Shown: piece by piece, positions 10,635 through 27,112 of the stretch
Layout: the number at the start of each line of letters is the position of its first letter
Numbering within the stretch: the stretch's first letter is position 1
Assembly (NCBI GenBank): GCA_034387635.1
Contig: JAOANU010000033.1
Coordinates: 1 to 64,000, forward strand
Source of the DNA: Rhodosporidiobolus odoratus
Lineage: Eukaryota; Basidiomycota; Microbotryomycetes; Sporidiobolales; Sporidiobolaceae
Reading direction: 5' to 3'
Length of the DNA: 64,000 nt
Notes under the pieces: generated by a model
The model's input: only the letters and a program-made list of their open reading frames with translations
Told to the model about the DNA's origin: nothing
The model's database searches: none
Position numbers and translations under genes: made by a program

Positions 10635-12863
10635 ATGAACTTTAGCACGTTTGCCAGCAACTTACTTGCGTCCAATGCTCCGTCACAAGCTCCCCTCTTC
10701 TACTCAACCCGAACCAACTTGGCACCTCGAACACAATTCGATGAATCAACGGACGACATCTTGGGAGCATCGTATGGCTCTGAACCACCGACACAACCCA
10801 GCCGTGACCGCAACTCGTCATTTTCGAGTCAAGATAGCACATCCCGACCTGCCTCTCCCCCTATCGAATCGACTCGCCCACCTACACAACCCAGAAGTGT
10901 AGCAGCTGGAGGAGCAAGTCATCTCGCAGCTGTACCTGCTTTCGTCACCCGACTTGGTCGATCGGCCTTGCCAGCCTCACGAGGTTGGAAAGCGTACGAA
11001 TCCCTCGCCGCCCCACCCGTCGACGACCGACGCGCCTTCTCGAGCGGCGAAGACACGGACGAAGACGACGACGGACCTCTGCCCGGCGCATTCGTCTCCA
11101 TCCCACATGCAAGCACCTCTCGCCCCCCTGCCCCTCTTCCAGCAAATGCTCTGGACGAACCCCTTCTCGGCAAGCGGACGCTGTTCGTCTACCCGATTCC
11201 GGGACCCGGAGGCGGAGTCAACGCACGAGATAGGTATACCGACTCTGGATGGATAGCGATCTACGGGGTAGCCCTGAGCGCAGTGCTGATCCTCGCCTTT
11301 CGGACCTGGTACTCTGCACCACCCCTGCCCGCTGGCGTACCCTCCGCCTCACTCTTTTCCACCCTGCCGACGCTCTCCCTCCTCTCTCTCATCTCGGTCG
11401 TAGCCGGTGCCGCTACACTCGGCTACATCCTTACAATCCAGCACGCCCTCGCAACCCTCATGACCCTTTCCATCTTTGGCGGCCCGCTTCTCTGCGCCGG
11501 CACGGGCGTCGTGGCCTTTGCCGGGTCATTCTCGCGAGTAGGAGTCTCCAGCGATACTGGGTGGAAAGTTGGCGTGCGGTGGTTCGCGGTGTTGTGCTTT
11601 GTGATTGCCTTCGTTTTGGGTAGGACAGCACTTTCCAAGCGGAAGCAGTTGAACCGGGCTGCCATGGTCGGAGAGGCACGCCTGCTGTCTTACAACCACC
11701 TCTTCGGGCTATCAAGCTGACATCGACATCGTGTCTCCAGCTCGCCTGCCAAACCATCCTCAGTCATCCCCCGCTTATCCTCCTCGCGCTCACCCTTTCT
11801 CTCGCGTCGACCGTCGTGACCCTCCCCCTCATCTCCCTCATCACAAACCTTCTCGCGCACACGCCTGATTCTCCCGCTCTCGCTGGCTGGGGCGCGGCCT
11901 TGACGCTGCTCGTCTACCTGTGGACGCTAGCGATCGGGCGAGGGCTATCGCATGCTGTCGTTGGCGGATGTATAGGGACGTGGTATTTCGAGCGGGAAGG
12001 AGAAGAGTACAAAGGACCGCTTGAGGTCACAAAGGCATCTCTAGGTGTGACAGGCAGCCTTCTCAATTTTCCCCCTCCCGATCCTCATTGACAGTCTCGT
12101 CTCTGCAGCCCGTGCGACCGGTCCCTCCTTTGGGACGATCATCGCCGCTTCGTTCTTCATCGCCGTCTTCGAATCCTTATCCGTCTTCCTTCGAGCCATC
12201 GAGCGCGGTCTCCGGTCCTCTCGCCTTCCCAACCTCCTCCGACCCTTTACTATCTCTGCACCCTTCTTCGCCGCCATGGCCGGTTACGCCGCGTTCTTCA
12301 ACTCGTACTCGTTGTCTTACGCCGGAATGACAGGGGAGAACTGTTGGTCCAGCTCGCGAGAGGTTGCCGCACTCTTGCGGGCGAATCGAGCTCGCAACAT
12401 CCGAGACAGTGCGTCAGTCTTTCTTACACTCTCGTCCAATCCTGACTCAAACCATGCTACTGTGTCACATGACAGCCGCCCTCCTCCGCCTGACCCTCTT
12501 CATCTCCTCAACGGGCTGGGGCCTCCTCGCCGGCCTACTCGCTTTCTTCCTCGCCTCGAACCAACTCGACGCCCACTCGGGCAGTTTCGCTCCCATGCTC
12601 GCCGTCCTCTCCTACGCCATTCCCATGTACACCGTCAAGCTATGTCACAACCTCATCTCGGATGCGGTCGATGCGTTGTTTGTGGCCACGCATCTGGATG
12701 CCGAGAATCAACTGTCGCATTGTCCTAAAGCGGTGGAAGCTGTGCGTGTTCCTTCCCCTTGTCCTCAACCTTCCTGTGCACTCTACAGGCTCTGCTAACG
12801 CCTCGACTGGATACCCTGCAGTTTGGCCAACCCGAGGCGGAAAGCCTTCATTCGTTTGTATAG
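10635..12863 (+). CDS. PNS1: Pns1/choline-transporter-like (CTL) membrane protein
   Basis: Multi-pass membrane protein of the CTL family; in fungi the substrate is unsettled. Exons: 10635-11666, 11741-12044, 12109-12408, 12476-12741, 12822-12863 (647 residues). Residues 1 to about 195 form a Ser/Pro- and Asp/Glu-rich cytosolic tail. About ten hydrophobic segments follow, beginning with SGWIAIYGVALSAVLILAF, with the family's GPSFGTIIAASFF, an Asn/Cys-containing loop (AGMTGENCW) and the conserved ISDAVDALFVATHLDAE near the end. It is co-oriented with RPN8, 170 bases downstream. The first intron (donor GTCGGA) is the least certain boundary. Confidence 0.88.
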
Positions 12864-13371
12864 ACTGTCCACCCGGTTTTTCTCTCGCGCGCACTGTTTT
12901 CTGTGCCCCCTGCCTGCTTCTCCAGATTCTAGCTGTTGCCCTATCTTCTGTGTCGTTTGCTGTCAGGTTCCTCTCTTCCTTACCTCCGTTGTCTTTTCCA
13001 TACCTCCCTGCTACTGTTGTGATTTTACCGTTCAGACTGCTCTCTCGTTTCCTCTCGTCGCACCCCCCTCCTGAGCTGCAGAGGAAGAAAGCTGAAAGGT
13101 CAGAGACATAACGACACTAAGTCTTGCAAGGCAGTAAGAGGGTAAACAAGCAACTTGTAGGGGCGAGGCAAAGACAGGCTTTGGACGGAAAGACAGGCTT
13201 TGGACGGAAAGACAGGCTTTGGACGGAAAGTGCAGAAGAGAGGGAAAGACTGGACACTGTAGGACGTGTATAGACGAGATTAGGGGTATAGTCAGACGAG
13301 AGGAATGTAGACGTAGGGGAACTGTCAAGGGGAATAGGAAAACATGGGGTGAAAAGACGAAGTAAGGGGGA
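12864..13371. other. Convergent intergenic region with 19-bp minisatellite
   Basis: This holds the 3' ends of the CTL gene (plus) and the kinase gene (minus). Positions 13173-13229 contain three exact 19-bp copies of GACAGGCTTTGGACGGAAA. Otherwise nothing recognisable. Confidence 0.7.
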
Positions 13372-17261
<3,890 letters not shown>

Positions 17262-17859
17262 GCTCCCTGAAGGAGTTGCCAGAGGTTGAGAACTGCCGAG
17301 AGATTCAAGAGGAGTGTGGGGGAAGGGTCGAGTCGACTGCAAAGTGACACTCAAACGGGGGTGGACGAAGCGCGCCAGTACTGATAGAGTGCTTGAGTCT
17401 AGCTGCGTAGTCGCCTGTAGTAGCTTGAGATGTGAATGACAGAGATTGAATACAAGAGGAGTTTATAATTCAACACGAGTCGGCAAACCCATCCCTCACT
17501 CCAATCTACAAGTGCTGTCTTGGACTGACTGCCCTATATACACCATCTACTATGCTGCCCACCGCGCCACCTACCCTCGGAATGACTCTTCGCTCACACG
17601 CCATTCTCATCAGTTGAACCATGTCCATCCATCTACTCTCAATGCCGTCGACTCGCTCAGACTGCTAAACCAGCACCGTACATACCACCCTCAGCGCCTA
17701 GAGATGACGCTGCCGTGCCTCGTCTATTGCCAGATGGCATCTCAGGAATGACCTCACCCAGTTCACTTCCACATCGAACTTGAAAGTCGGTCGCCCTTCT
17801 CTTTCTCTCTCGCTCACTTGCCCTATTGCTTCTGCTTCTACACTCTACACGCTTGCACT
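17262..17859. promoter_or_regulatory. Bidirectional promoter region kinase/ALO1
   Basis: About 600 bases between divergent starts. On the kinase strand TTTGCAG near 17341 could be the acceptor of a 5' UTR intron. No coding exon is supported here. Confidence 0.4.
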
Positions 17860-20133
17860 ATGGGCGCGTCTCATCAAGCACCCCTCAGCCCAAAGCTACT
17901 CGAGCAACTCACCCATGAACCCACTCTCCGCCCTTACCTCAAAAAGTAAGCCCCGCCTCTCCTCACGTTCATCCCGTCGTTTACCATACGCTGATACCCA
18001 CTCCCCTCCTCTTCCCTCCCCTCCCCTCCTCCACGCTCGCCACAGCTGGTCCTCAACCTACAACCTGACCCCGTCCCTCCTCTTCCACCCCGTCTCGACC
18101 CGCGAACTCTCCCTCATCCTGTCCGAAGCCCACAAGCGGGGCAAGCACGTCCGCGCCGTAGGAGAACACCACAGTCCTGGGCCCATCTGGCACAGCGATC
18201 AGGTGGGGCACCTTTTCTCCTTTCTTTCGGTTGTATATACCGCAGCGGACGACGTGGGCGGGTGGGAACGTCGTCGAGCGCGGGTAGCGCTCGATGAGTT
18301 TTCTCCGAGCGAAGCGGGAGCCAGCGAGTCGCGGTTCCTGCTGGCGCCTGCGGCACGATACTGCGTCTACGCTTGCGGACTCGACAAGCTCAGGTCTCTA
18401 CCGCCAGGCCAGGCGCGGGTGCTTGGCGCCTGCGGCAGTATCGCACTTTGGGGCCGGCGGCATTATACATTCGACCGGCCGCCGCTCGACCGCACAGCAG
18501 CGATCTAGCTACCTTTCTTCCGACAAGATGGACACTGACCCTCTCTTTACTCGATGTCTGCAGTGGCTCATCTCGATGCGACACTTCAAGCAAGTCCACA
18601 TCAACCAGAAGCACCGTACTGCCCGACTCGGCGCGGGTCTGACCCTCCGAGAAGCGAACCCTCTCTTGGCCGAGTTTGGCTTGTCCTTCACCATTATCGG
18701 GTCTTTGCCCGACGTCTCTATCGGAGCGTTCTTCAGTGGACCGGATCATGGGTCGTCGGCGTTTCATAGCCTTTGCCCCAACATGGCACTGTCGGCAAAG
18801 ATTGTCCTTCCCTCCGGCGAGGTTGTCGAGGCGAAGAAGGGAGAAGAGCTGTATAGAGCTGCTGGAGGCGGTGTGGGTGGAGTTGGGGTCGTGACGGAGG
18901 TGGAGTGGCAGTTAGATGAGGCGTTTGGGTTGGAGGTCGAGATGGAAAGGGTCCGACTGGAGGATTACTTGAAGGACAAAAGTGGGAGAAGCTTGTGGGA
19001 GTTGGCTAGGAGTAGGGAGTTTGTCAAGGTGAGCTTCCCTTTCCTTGGCAAACTAGCCCTAAAGCACGCGACTGACCGAGCCTCACGATCGCCTCCGCAG
19101 ATGTGGTACTTCCCCCACCCGACTCTCCCTATGACCGGCGGAGCGAACACCGTCCTCTGGCGCGGTCGTCGCGTTCCCATGCCTCCCGCTCAACAACCTT
19201 CCCTATTCTCCAACTTCACGGCGCTCCTCTTCCGAGTCCTTCACGGTCTCCTCCTCCTCTTCACCCTGTACCTCTTCCCACGCGCGCAGCAGTTCGTCAA
19301 CGGGCTGCTGTTCTGGATGCAGGGCGCAAGCTTGCCCGCCACGACTGTTGGGCGGAGTTACGAGATGCAAGCCATGGACTGCCTCTACAACCAACTCGCC
19401 AACGAATGGACTATCCCTCTCCCCGCTCCTCCGGCATCCACTTCTACTCGTTCTTCTGCCGCTCCCAAGTCGCCCGCTATCGATCTCTTACGGTCTCTCG
19501 TCGCCTACTTCGACTCTCCGGCTGGCAAAGACCTCGGCATGCACGCTCCGTTCGAGATCCGCTTCAATCGATGCGACGAGGAGGGCAAAGAGTTTTACCT
19601 TTCGCCCACTGCGCCGATTCGACGACCTCAAGGCGACTCCACGGCCGAGCAAAAGAAGGACGATTTGGTAGTGTGGCTGGAACCCATCATGTGCGCTTCC
19701 TTCTCTTCCGTCTCTATATGCCTAGCCAACTGACACTCCCCCTGGAATGTTTCTCAACAGCTACCGCCCTCTCAACCTCCCTACCCCCTCCCGCTTTTAC
19801 GCCTTCAACCAATTCTGGGAATCCCTCCTCCGAACCGCCACTCCCGGTTTCACTTCCGGCCGACCTCACTGGTGCAAAGCCCACTTCCCCACCTCTCCCG
19901 CCGAATCGGCTCGCATGTTCCCAGAGGGGAACGTCGAGGCTTTCCATCGAATCAGGAAGGGAGTTGATCCCAAGGGGATTATGTGGAGTGAGTGGTTGGA
20001 GGGGAGGGTGCCGACTCCTCCTTCTCTTGTTTCTGATGAGGAGAGGAAGGGGAGGGAGAGTACGAGCTGGGAGAGCGAGACGGAGGCCAAGGCGGCAAGG
20101 AAGTGGGAGGATGTGATGGGGAGTCGGAAGTGA
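17860..20133 (+). CDS. ALO1: Sugar-1,4-lactone oxidase (D-arabinono-1,4-lactone oxidase type)
   Basis: FAD-linked oxidase for the last step of erythroascorbate synthesis, probably at the mitochondrial outer membrane. Exons: 17860-17945, 18046-18202, 18564-19028, 19101-19690, 19761-20133 (556 residues, phases close). The FAD-binding half shows RGKHVRAVGEHHSPGPIW and the loop GAFFSGPDHGSS. The C-terminal ALO domain ends with the HWCK (HWxK) motif and FHRIRKGVDPKGIMWSEW. A hydrophobic segment (about residues 300-330) may anchor it to membrane. Intron 2 is 361 nt and contains the GC-rich repeat also present in the neighbouring kinase gene; the other introns are under 110 nt. Confidence 0.92.
18241..18510 (+). 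repeat. GC-rich hairpin repeat inside ALO1 intron 2 (introner-like)
   Basis: The repeat lies inside intron 18203-18563 in the same orientation as the transcript. Positions 18269-18356 match the sense strand of kinase intron 2. It includes CGTCGTCGAGCGCGGGTAGC, CTCCGAGCGAAGCGGGAG and two GGCGCCTGCGGCA motifs. An open frame runs through the intron into exon 3, but the splice-closed model fits the ALO family. Confidence 0.8.
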
Positions 20134-20394
20134 GGGACGGGGTAAGATTGTCTAGGCTCAGGCTTAGATGCAAGGCAGGAGGAGGAGGAGCGCGGGCGGG
20201 CGTCGATGGTGCGTGAATTGGCGGCATTGTCTAGGCGTTTTTTGATGGCGGGAACTGTTTTTCAACCTTCTTCAATGTGGCCCAATCCGGATTCTCCGCG
20301 GGTTTGGGTGACCCTCTGCTGAATCGCTTGTGCGGCCGCGCGCGCGCTCTTCTCGCCTCACTGCTTTCCATCAAGACGGCAGATCTCCAGCGGC

Positions 20395-22150
20395 ATGTCT
20401 AGCCGGATTCCCCACCAGACTCGGAATGAACTGGACGAGAACTCGAAGCCCACTCTCGAGAACCGCTTCGAAGCGGCGGTGACGCTCGTGCAAGCCCTGC
20501 GGGAATCAGGGTCACCACAAAAGCTCTTCTACGCCGGTACGTCCTTCTCTCTGTCTGGAAGAACAGGAACAGCAGACTAAGCCGCATGTGCTACTGAACC
20601 GCCTAGGTGATGTCGCGCTTGCCGCCCTTACGAAGGACTCGCTCAAGCCGCTCGTTCATAATTATTCAGCCAACCTGCAGCATTGGGCACAGGCTAAAGG
20701 GGATGTGATGGAACGGGCTTTGCTGGATCGCGACGGGCTGGTACTTGCTCTTCTTCTTGCTGAACCATCTCTTCTCGTCCACAAGTCTAACTCCCTCGAC
20801 CGTTATCAGGGAGTCGAAACCTACGTCGCTGGGCAGACCCTGTATGGGGCACTTGAGACGGGTCTCGAGGTCAAGGTAGAAGGACACGAGTTGGCCGAGG
20901 CCGAGGCAAAGGAGTACAATCTGGCCAGAGTATACAAGGTGTGAGAGTCCTCTCTCGCTATATCCTTTCGCCTCGCCTCACCTCCTGCCCCCTTGCTGCG
21001 CCGCCCCTGATGTACAGGACTCCCGGCCAGCCTCAGGGATATTTGAGGCGCAAGGCAATACCTTTAGTTGGCACCCAGTCGATAACGAAGAGCATACAGA
21101 GGGGATGCCGGTTCCTTTTGGTACGCCGCTCCGTCTCTGCCTGACATCGTGCGCTCATTTGAGTTAATCTGAGCACTGATGGTGTTCGCTATGCAGTCGA
21201 TCTCGATGCAACCTACAACTCTCCGTTCCACATGCTATTCGGAGATGCCAAGAACCAGCCCATCAACCCTCGAACACGTTTTCTCTCGAACCCCAAGCGT
21301 TTCTTTCCTCATGTCACTGTACAAAACTGGGACAAGCAGACGATCGAGCATCACTTCTACATCTTCAGCTCGCCTCTGCTCATTCTGACAACCATCGCCG
21401 AGATCTTCCATCCCGACCGCCGTCAGTCGGATCATCAACGCACTGGCGTGGACCAGCACTGGTGGGCGTTGAAGATCTTACATGACGATCAAGGCCGCAG
21501 TCAACATACAACACATCACGATGGAGACCATTGTGCGACCATTTACAAGTCGGTCAATTGGGACGAAGTGCAGCGCTTGCGGGCAGAGCTCCAGAAGACG
21601 AAAGAGGACGGCGTTACCATAGGGCGTCTTGCCAAAACTGAGGTCGAGCTATTGAGGAAGACGGGGCATCTGAGCACAGCGGCAGGTCAGGAACTGAAAG
21701 CACGGGCGGAGGGGTCTTGGACTGCCTGCTTGAACGTTCTGTCGAGTTTTCTTTATGACGTGGGTGAGCATCATGTGAGTTCTCACCCATAGATATCCCA
21801 CCACAGGTCGCACAAGAACTGATGCTGCTGTCTCCCGCAGGATCCCAAGTGGTCAGGCGTGAGTCACCCGCCTTCACTTCCTCTATTGTGACTGTTCTGG
21901 AGCAGAGTTACTTACGGCTTCTGTTCAGATCAAACCTGAGTGGAGGTTTCACAACGGAGGTCCTCTCGGACCAATGTATAAAGATGTGGCCGGCGCAAAC
22001 AACCCGAACACAGGGACTCCTCGCCCTTTAAAAGTCACACGAGACGGCAGAGGACATCCGCGGTCTCGTCACCAGCACACAGCGCCGACAGCGGACAAGA
22101 TTCAGCGGCTATCCAAGGAGAACGAGCGGAAAGGCATGGCAAGCATGTAG
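20395..22150 (+). CDS. Orphan protein, 464 residues
   Basis: Not recognised. Exons: 20395-20536, 20607-20938, 21018-21120, 21197-21774, 21841-21858, 21929-22150; all phases close and all introns are 60-80 nt with canonical ends, so it is very probably a real gene. Exon 5 is only 18 nt and codes six residues (DPKWSG). The protein is hydrophilic, with a His-rich patch (HTTHHDGDH, about residue 280), a coiled-coil-like helix (VQRLRAELQKTKEDG) and a basic C-terminus. No signal peptide or membrane segment. It sits downstream of ALO1 in the same orientation, with its own 260-bp upstream region. Confidence 0.75.
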
Positions 22151-23188
22151 TAGTTGTACTGGACAATGGCAGTGTAGTCTTCCCACGTACTATCTCTTTC
22201 ATGTTAGGTCTCGAGCGAGTGGCAAAGATTGGTACATCAAATCACGCTTATGGAAAGGTCAGGTTGGGAAAGTCAAGAAAAATCTCACTCTGATGCTCCC
22301 TCTCGCCAATCCTGCTTTCATCGTTTGGTATGCTTGCTATGACTGGCAGCAGCCTTCACGGAATCTGCGCAACCCGTTGAAACTGTCAAGGTTCAGAAGT
22401 TTGTAGAAGACATGGCTCACTGTCACTCACCTGTCGCCCAACGCAATGCCCTGCTAGTCCGGACCTCTTTCGTATTCCTGTCCTGAGACATCGTCGCTGA
22501 AAGGGGTTGACGTCCAATCTTGTACATGGCTAGGCTGCTCTCAGGTGAAGATGTGTTTTTTTTTTTGTGTTTTTGTGGTATGGAAGCATGCGGATCAAGC
22601 TCATAAGCTAAAGTTGCGGCTGAACATCGTAAGGAGTGACTGGGGGCCTGGTCCCAACCTCCAAGAGAAGCTCGGCCAGGCATTGCCAGAAATAGCCATT
22701 CTTCCTGAGCGGAGAAGGCAATAACGGACGCCAAAAGGCCACTCTCAGGCCTGCTTCTGCCCATTGCAAGCTATATGAGCTAGAATGCTTACTTGAACAT
22801 CCCCATTTGCTGTAGGAGCTGCCTAGAGACACAGAAACGTGTACTGGAAACCACTTAGGCTAATACCGAAACTCGGGCAACTCCTTACTGGGGACGAGCC
22901 CGGACTGGTCGGGCTGCTTGGGCCCCGACCGCGAGAAAGTTCCGGTCGTTAAACTTGGCTACATCCCCGGCCCTGCCAAGCCCTCTCGGTAAAGTCGGGC
23001 TCGGGCGGTAGTATCATACACTCCACCTCACATCTCCTAATGCGAGTGACACTTTCAACCTTCCAAGTTCTTGCTGCAAGTGGTAGCGACCCTCAGTGAC
23101 CTGACACCTGACACAAATCTACACGACAGCTTTCACTGATTAGTAGAGGACTTAGCTTACCTGTCAAGTGTCTCGGCATGTCACGGAA
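22151..23188. other. Intergenic, no gene seen
   Basis: About 1 kb between the orphan gene and the first multicopy-family unit. It has a T-run at 22556-22565 and short overlapping frames only. It may contain the orphan's 3' end and decayed repeat sequence. Confidence 0.5.
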
Positions 23189-24830
23189 TTGAGAAGGTCA
23201 TAACGGGTCACTTGATTGCACCGGCCCACGCATCCTCCATGCCTGCATGACAAGCGCAGCCCAATCCCCACACTGCCTATACCTTCCCAGCTTTCTGCAC
23301 CAGACACAACGCCCCTCCGATCACGGTATATCATGTGGTTTCCATTGCGGATCACAGCGCTCCCTGTTCAAGCAAGAAGTATCCTATTTGACAGGCTTGT
23401 AAGCTTGTGTACATCTTTACTCCGCTCTCCTCCTGATTCTGAGGTCCATACATCTTGCCTGCCCATGAGACGGAGTAGAACCTCTCTGGCAGGATCCCCT
23501 GGATCCCATGTCTCTTCCTGCTGTACTGAATTACCCTCTATTGTCAACATTGAAAATCAGCGTACTTATGAAGGTGGAGTGCCAAAAACTAGCTTCGTCA
23601 ACTTGCCATAGTGCTGTTGACAAAGGCATGATGTGCGGGCCCGGAATGGGCAACCGGAGGAGTGTGGCAGTTGTTCAACCCACGGCGCTACAGCAAACGA
23701 GATACACAGAGTCAGCGAGGGAATCACTCGTGTAATATTACTAGGAAGACAGGGCACATCATAGGGAGAATACAAATTGAGAAGAAAACATAGTGGAAGC
23801 AGCTGTTACTGTCCTGGACCCAGGACTGGATGAGCCAGAAGTCCCTGCCTAGCTTGTGGCTGGTGCAGCATGCTGAGCGCTGTAATAGAGAGGCAGTATC
23901 AGCGGCCAAATCATCTCAAGCAAGCTTGACGGGGAAAACAGCGCTGTTCACCGTTGTCAGGTGGTGGACTACACGGAGGCTCCGGTTCTGAGTCTTCCCC
24001 GACATCAGGAGTATGATCCTCATGTTTCCTCTGAATCTTTTTTTCCGAGTCCAGGCGTGACTTGACTTGAGCGGCGGTGTAGCACCTGTTCTCGCCTGGT
24101 ACCCACTGACCTGGTTTCTCCACTTTACGAGGCTCTCATGTATGCCGCAAACCTTGGGTTTGGAGTGGTGGCCGTGGATCCGGCTGTCCTCAATGTAGTA
24201 GGTGGGGCACTGTTAAGTCCGCTGCAGCTGCAAAGACCTTGCCAAATTGTCAGGTGTCTTTTTGATCCGGCGCTGACCTGCTCGCGACGCGTATGTGAGC
24301 ACAAGGGCAGTCCAGCAGGGGCAGCTAAATAGCACATCTCATTTACGTACCTGGAGCGCAAGGTGGCCAGCTGAGTGGGTATATCATCCAAATCCCCAGC
24401 TTCAATCTGCCCTTATCTCCATCATGCCTTGACTCACTCACATTTGTTCCACTGAAGACGCCAAACATGCTTGAGTCGGAGGCAGAAGCACGGTTTGAGG
24501 CTTGACTCCCTTGCGCACAGGGTTGAAGGGTAGTAGTGGGGGAATCACGTGTATTGCGCAAGCTAGGAGCAGCGGCAGCGAAATTGAGGGGGAGGGACAG
24601 ACTGAGAGAGGGTTTCAATCACCAATGTCGTTGAGGGCGTGAGAACCCCGCCAAGGATGATTCCGCAATATCTCATCGACAAGGAAGTGAAAGGCTGCAT
24701 CGCGGTCAAAACGCCTTTAGACGGTTTGTCTGCGGAAGAAAGCGGGCTGAGTTGGGCCTGAGTGCCGAGTAAGGTGACCGCAGAGAATACAGGATTCGAG
24801 CGCCGAGCGGTGCACAAATCAAGTCCGCAA
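23189..24830 (-). pseudogene. Multicopy gene-family unit A (decayed copy)
   Basis: This is a degenerate copy of the gene in unit B, head-to-tail with it. It is bounded on the left by the 12-mer TTGAGAAGGTCA (23189-23200). Fragments on the minus strand correspond to unit B exon 2 (24120-23911: YTAAQVKSRLDSEKK, then SEPEPP), exon 3 (about 23890-23800: HQPQARQG) and the C-terminal block (23550-23368: EVLLRLMGRQDVWTSE). An in-frame TAA after QLQRT and length changes break the exon 2 frame. The 5' block (ACCTTACTCGGCACTCAGG, about 24770-24750) is shared with other units. Confidence 0.75.
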
Positions 24831-26451
24831 TTGAGAAGGTCAACAAGGCCATTGTACTCTGGTTACACTGGCCCACACATCCTCCATGTGCCTTTAGAAC
24901 AGTCCCAATCCCTATGACTGCACTATCCATAGCTCTGTAGCCCCCTGTCATGGCCCGCACAATACACCCTATAAATCATGTAACTTCATTCGGGTCCCAG
25001 TGCCCATGATGCTGCCGCTGAGCCCATGTTGTGTGCTGCGGAAAGGCTTCATCCGTCAGCTTGTGTAGATCTTCTGTCTGCTTGCCCTTCGAATGTGTAG
25101 CTCAGAGGTGCGTACATTGGGTTGCCCCATCAGATGGAGTAGCTCCTCATCAGCAGAGTCTTTTGGTTGCCACGAAGGGTTTGCCGCCTGCTGCAAGGGG
25201 TTGCCCTGCACAAATAACTCAGAAATCAGCTGGTAATTGGAGAAGGACTTCTGGGATCTGACTCCGTTGACTTGCCATATTGTTCACGAGAGAGGCACAA
25301 CGACTTGGCCCTGAATGAAAGTCAGCTGCGTGCTGCAACAAATAAGACGACCAGGATAGCCAAACACATCAATGAAGAGTCACCGGATGGGCAGAGCAGG
25401 CCGCTGCGGAAAAAGCAAACATACCGGAGGCAGCTGTTGCTGTGCTGGAGCCAGGACCGGATGATCGAGAGGTTCTTCTCTAGCTTGTGGCTGGTGCACT
25501 CCACTGAGCGCTGTGATAGAGAGGCATCAGCGCCAAACCATCTCAAGCGAGCTTGACGGGGGATAGAAGGGCCACTCACGTTTATCAGGTGGTGGACCAC
25601 TCGGAGACTCTACTTCTGAGTCCTCCCCGATATCAGGATCATGCCGCGCCCCCCCATGTTTTTTCTGACGTTTTTGCTCCACGTCCAGGCGCGCCTTGAC
25701 TTGAGCGTGGGTATAGTACCTGTCCTCGCCTGATACCCACGGACCTGGTTTCTCCACTCCACAGACCTTCAGGTATGCCGCAAGGACCTCGGGTTTGGAG
25801 GCGTGGTAGCCGTCGATCCGGCTACCCTCAATGTACCAAGGGCGGTACTGATTACTCCGCTGCAGCCGCAAAGACTTTGCCTCGCGGTCGGACATCTGTT
25901 TGATCTGGCGCTGACCTGCTCGCTGATGTATGTGAGCACTAGGGCATTCCAGCAGGGCCAGTTGAAGAGCGCACCTCGATGCAGTACCTCGAGCGCCCTA
26001 TCATCCCAAATCTCCCGCTTCGACCTCAACTTGTCCATGCCAGCTACACTGATGACACCGAACGTGGTTTTGAGGAGGAGGCGGAACCGCGACTGGAGGT
26101 TTGATCCGGGTTCGACTTAGCGCCTGGCAGGGTTGAAGCGTAGTGTTGGGGGGGAGGGGGGGGGGGAGGGGGGTTGCGTGTATTGCGCGGGCCAGGAGCA
26201 GCGGCAGCAGAGATAGATAAGCGGGACAGAGACACAGAAAGAGCGAGAGTGTCAGGAGGCTAACCTCATACAGGAGCGGCGAGCCCGCGGAGCGGTGCTT
26301 CCGCGAAAGTCGAGGCGGTGAACCTCCGGACCGCGGTGTCGGACCTTCCATGGACGGGTCGTCTGCGGTTCGACGAGGGCTTTGAGCTGCCGGTAAGGTG
26401 GCAGTCGAGCGCTCAGAGTTGAGACTCCGCCAACTGTAGTTGAAAACGCGG
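24831..26451 (-). CDS. Multicopy gene-family unit B, unknown function
   Basis: Probable intact member of an undescribed family. Exons: 26038-25975, 25915-25580, 25510-25425, then one or more C-terminal exons down to about 25040. Exon 1 ends WDDRALEVLHRG with a phase-1 intron. Exon 2 begins GQRQIKQMSDREAKSLR and contains VLAAYLKVCG, YYTHAQVKARLDVEQKRQKK and an acidic GEDSEVESPSGPPPDK. Exon 3 encodes GVHQPQAREEPLDHPVLAP. The C-terminal block is FVQGNPLQQ..DEELLHLMGQ. Exon phases and the 86-nt exon 3 are identical in unit C. The unit is bounded by TTGAGAAGGTCA at 24831-24842 and TTAAGAAGGTCA at 26452-26463. No membrane segment. Function unknown; the coiled basic helix suggests nucleic-acid or protein binding, but this is only inference. 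Confidence 0.7.
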
Positions 26452-26463
26452 TTAAGAAGGTCA

Positions 26464-27112
26464 AAAGGAGCGAGGGAGAAAGGTGGGAGTCTCGCTCAAC
26501 AGGTGCCTCACCGCTGCACGCATTGCCGGTACAGGTCAACGAAAGCGCAACGACTAGCCTTCTACAGAGCCTACCTGCTCGCGAGTCGACCCCGGCATCG
26601 AGCATCGCCGCCAGTCTTCTCGTTTCTTACTGCATTCGACGCAAAATGCCTTCCGTTTCTTCTCTTTACTGATGTGTACAGCCCGACGCTCTCGCTCCCA
26701 GCCTCTTGGCGCACTCAGAGAGCAGCGCACGCCGCAAGACTTCTTTCGCTCCGTAAACCTCCTACTCAATTCTCGCCTTTCCTTGCCTCGCTGAGCGCGA
26801 GCCGCGACAGGTCTATTTCCATAGAAGAGAGGCCTGAGCGAGGACAAGAGATAGAGAGAACAGAACTGCGATACTCCACGACGTACAAAAGGGAATGATA
26901 ACGAGAAGCAGAACCGCGAGAACAGTCACGAGAGAAGCTCACCAGAGAAAAACAACCCCGAGAATGAAAGAGTAGGCACAGATGAATGGAAATGATGCAG
27001 GGGTGTACAGTTCGTGCGGTGCGGCTAAAACGATGGGGGAAGGGAGGAAGAATACAGTGCATGATGCGAAGAAGGAGAGATGAAGCGAGAAAGTCGGATG
27101 CCTCCCTTGCCT
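26464..27112. other. Intergenic, no gene seen
   Basis: Between unit B and the cyclin stop codon. Short overlapping frames only. It probably contains the cyclin 3' UTR. Confidence 0.5.

Noticed and set aside
18294..18563. Continuous frame through ALO1 intron 2 into exon 3
   Set aside because: It would replace a conserved FAD-domain join with repeat-derived sequence; the GT..AG intron closes phase and fits the family.
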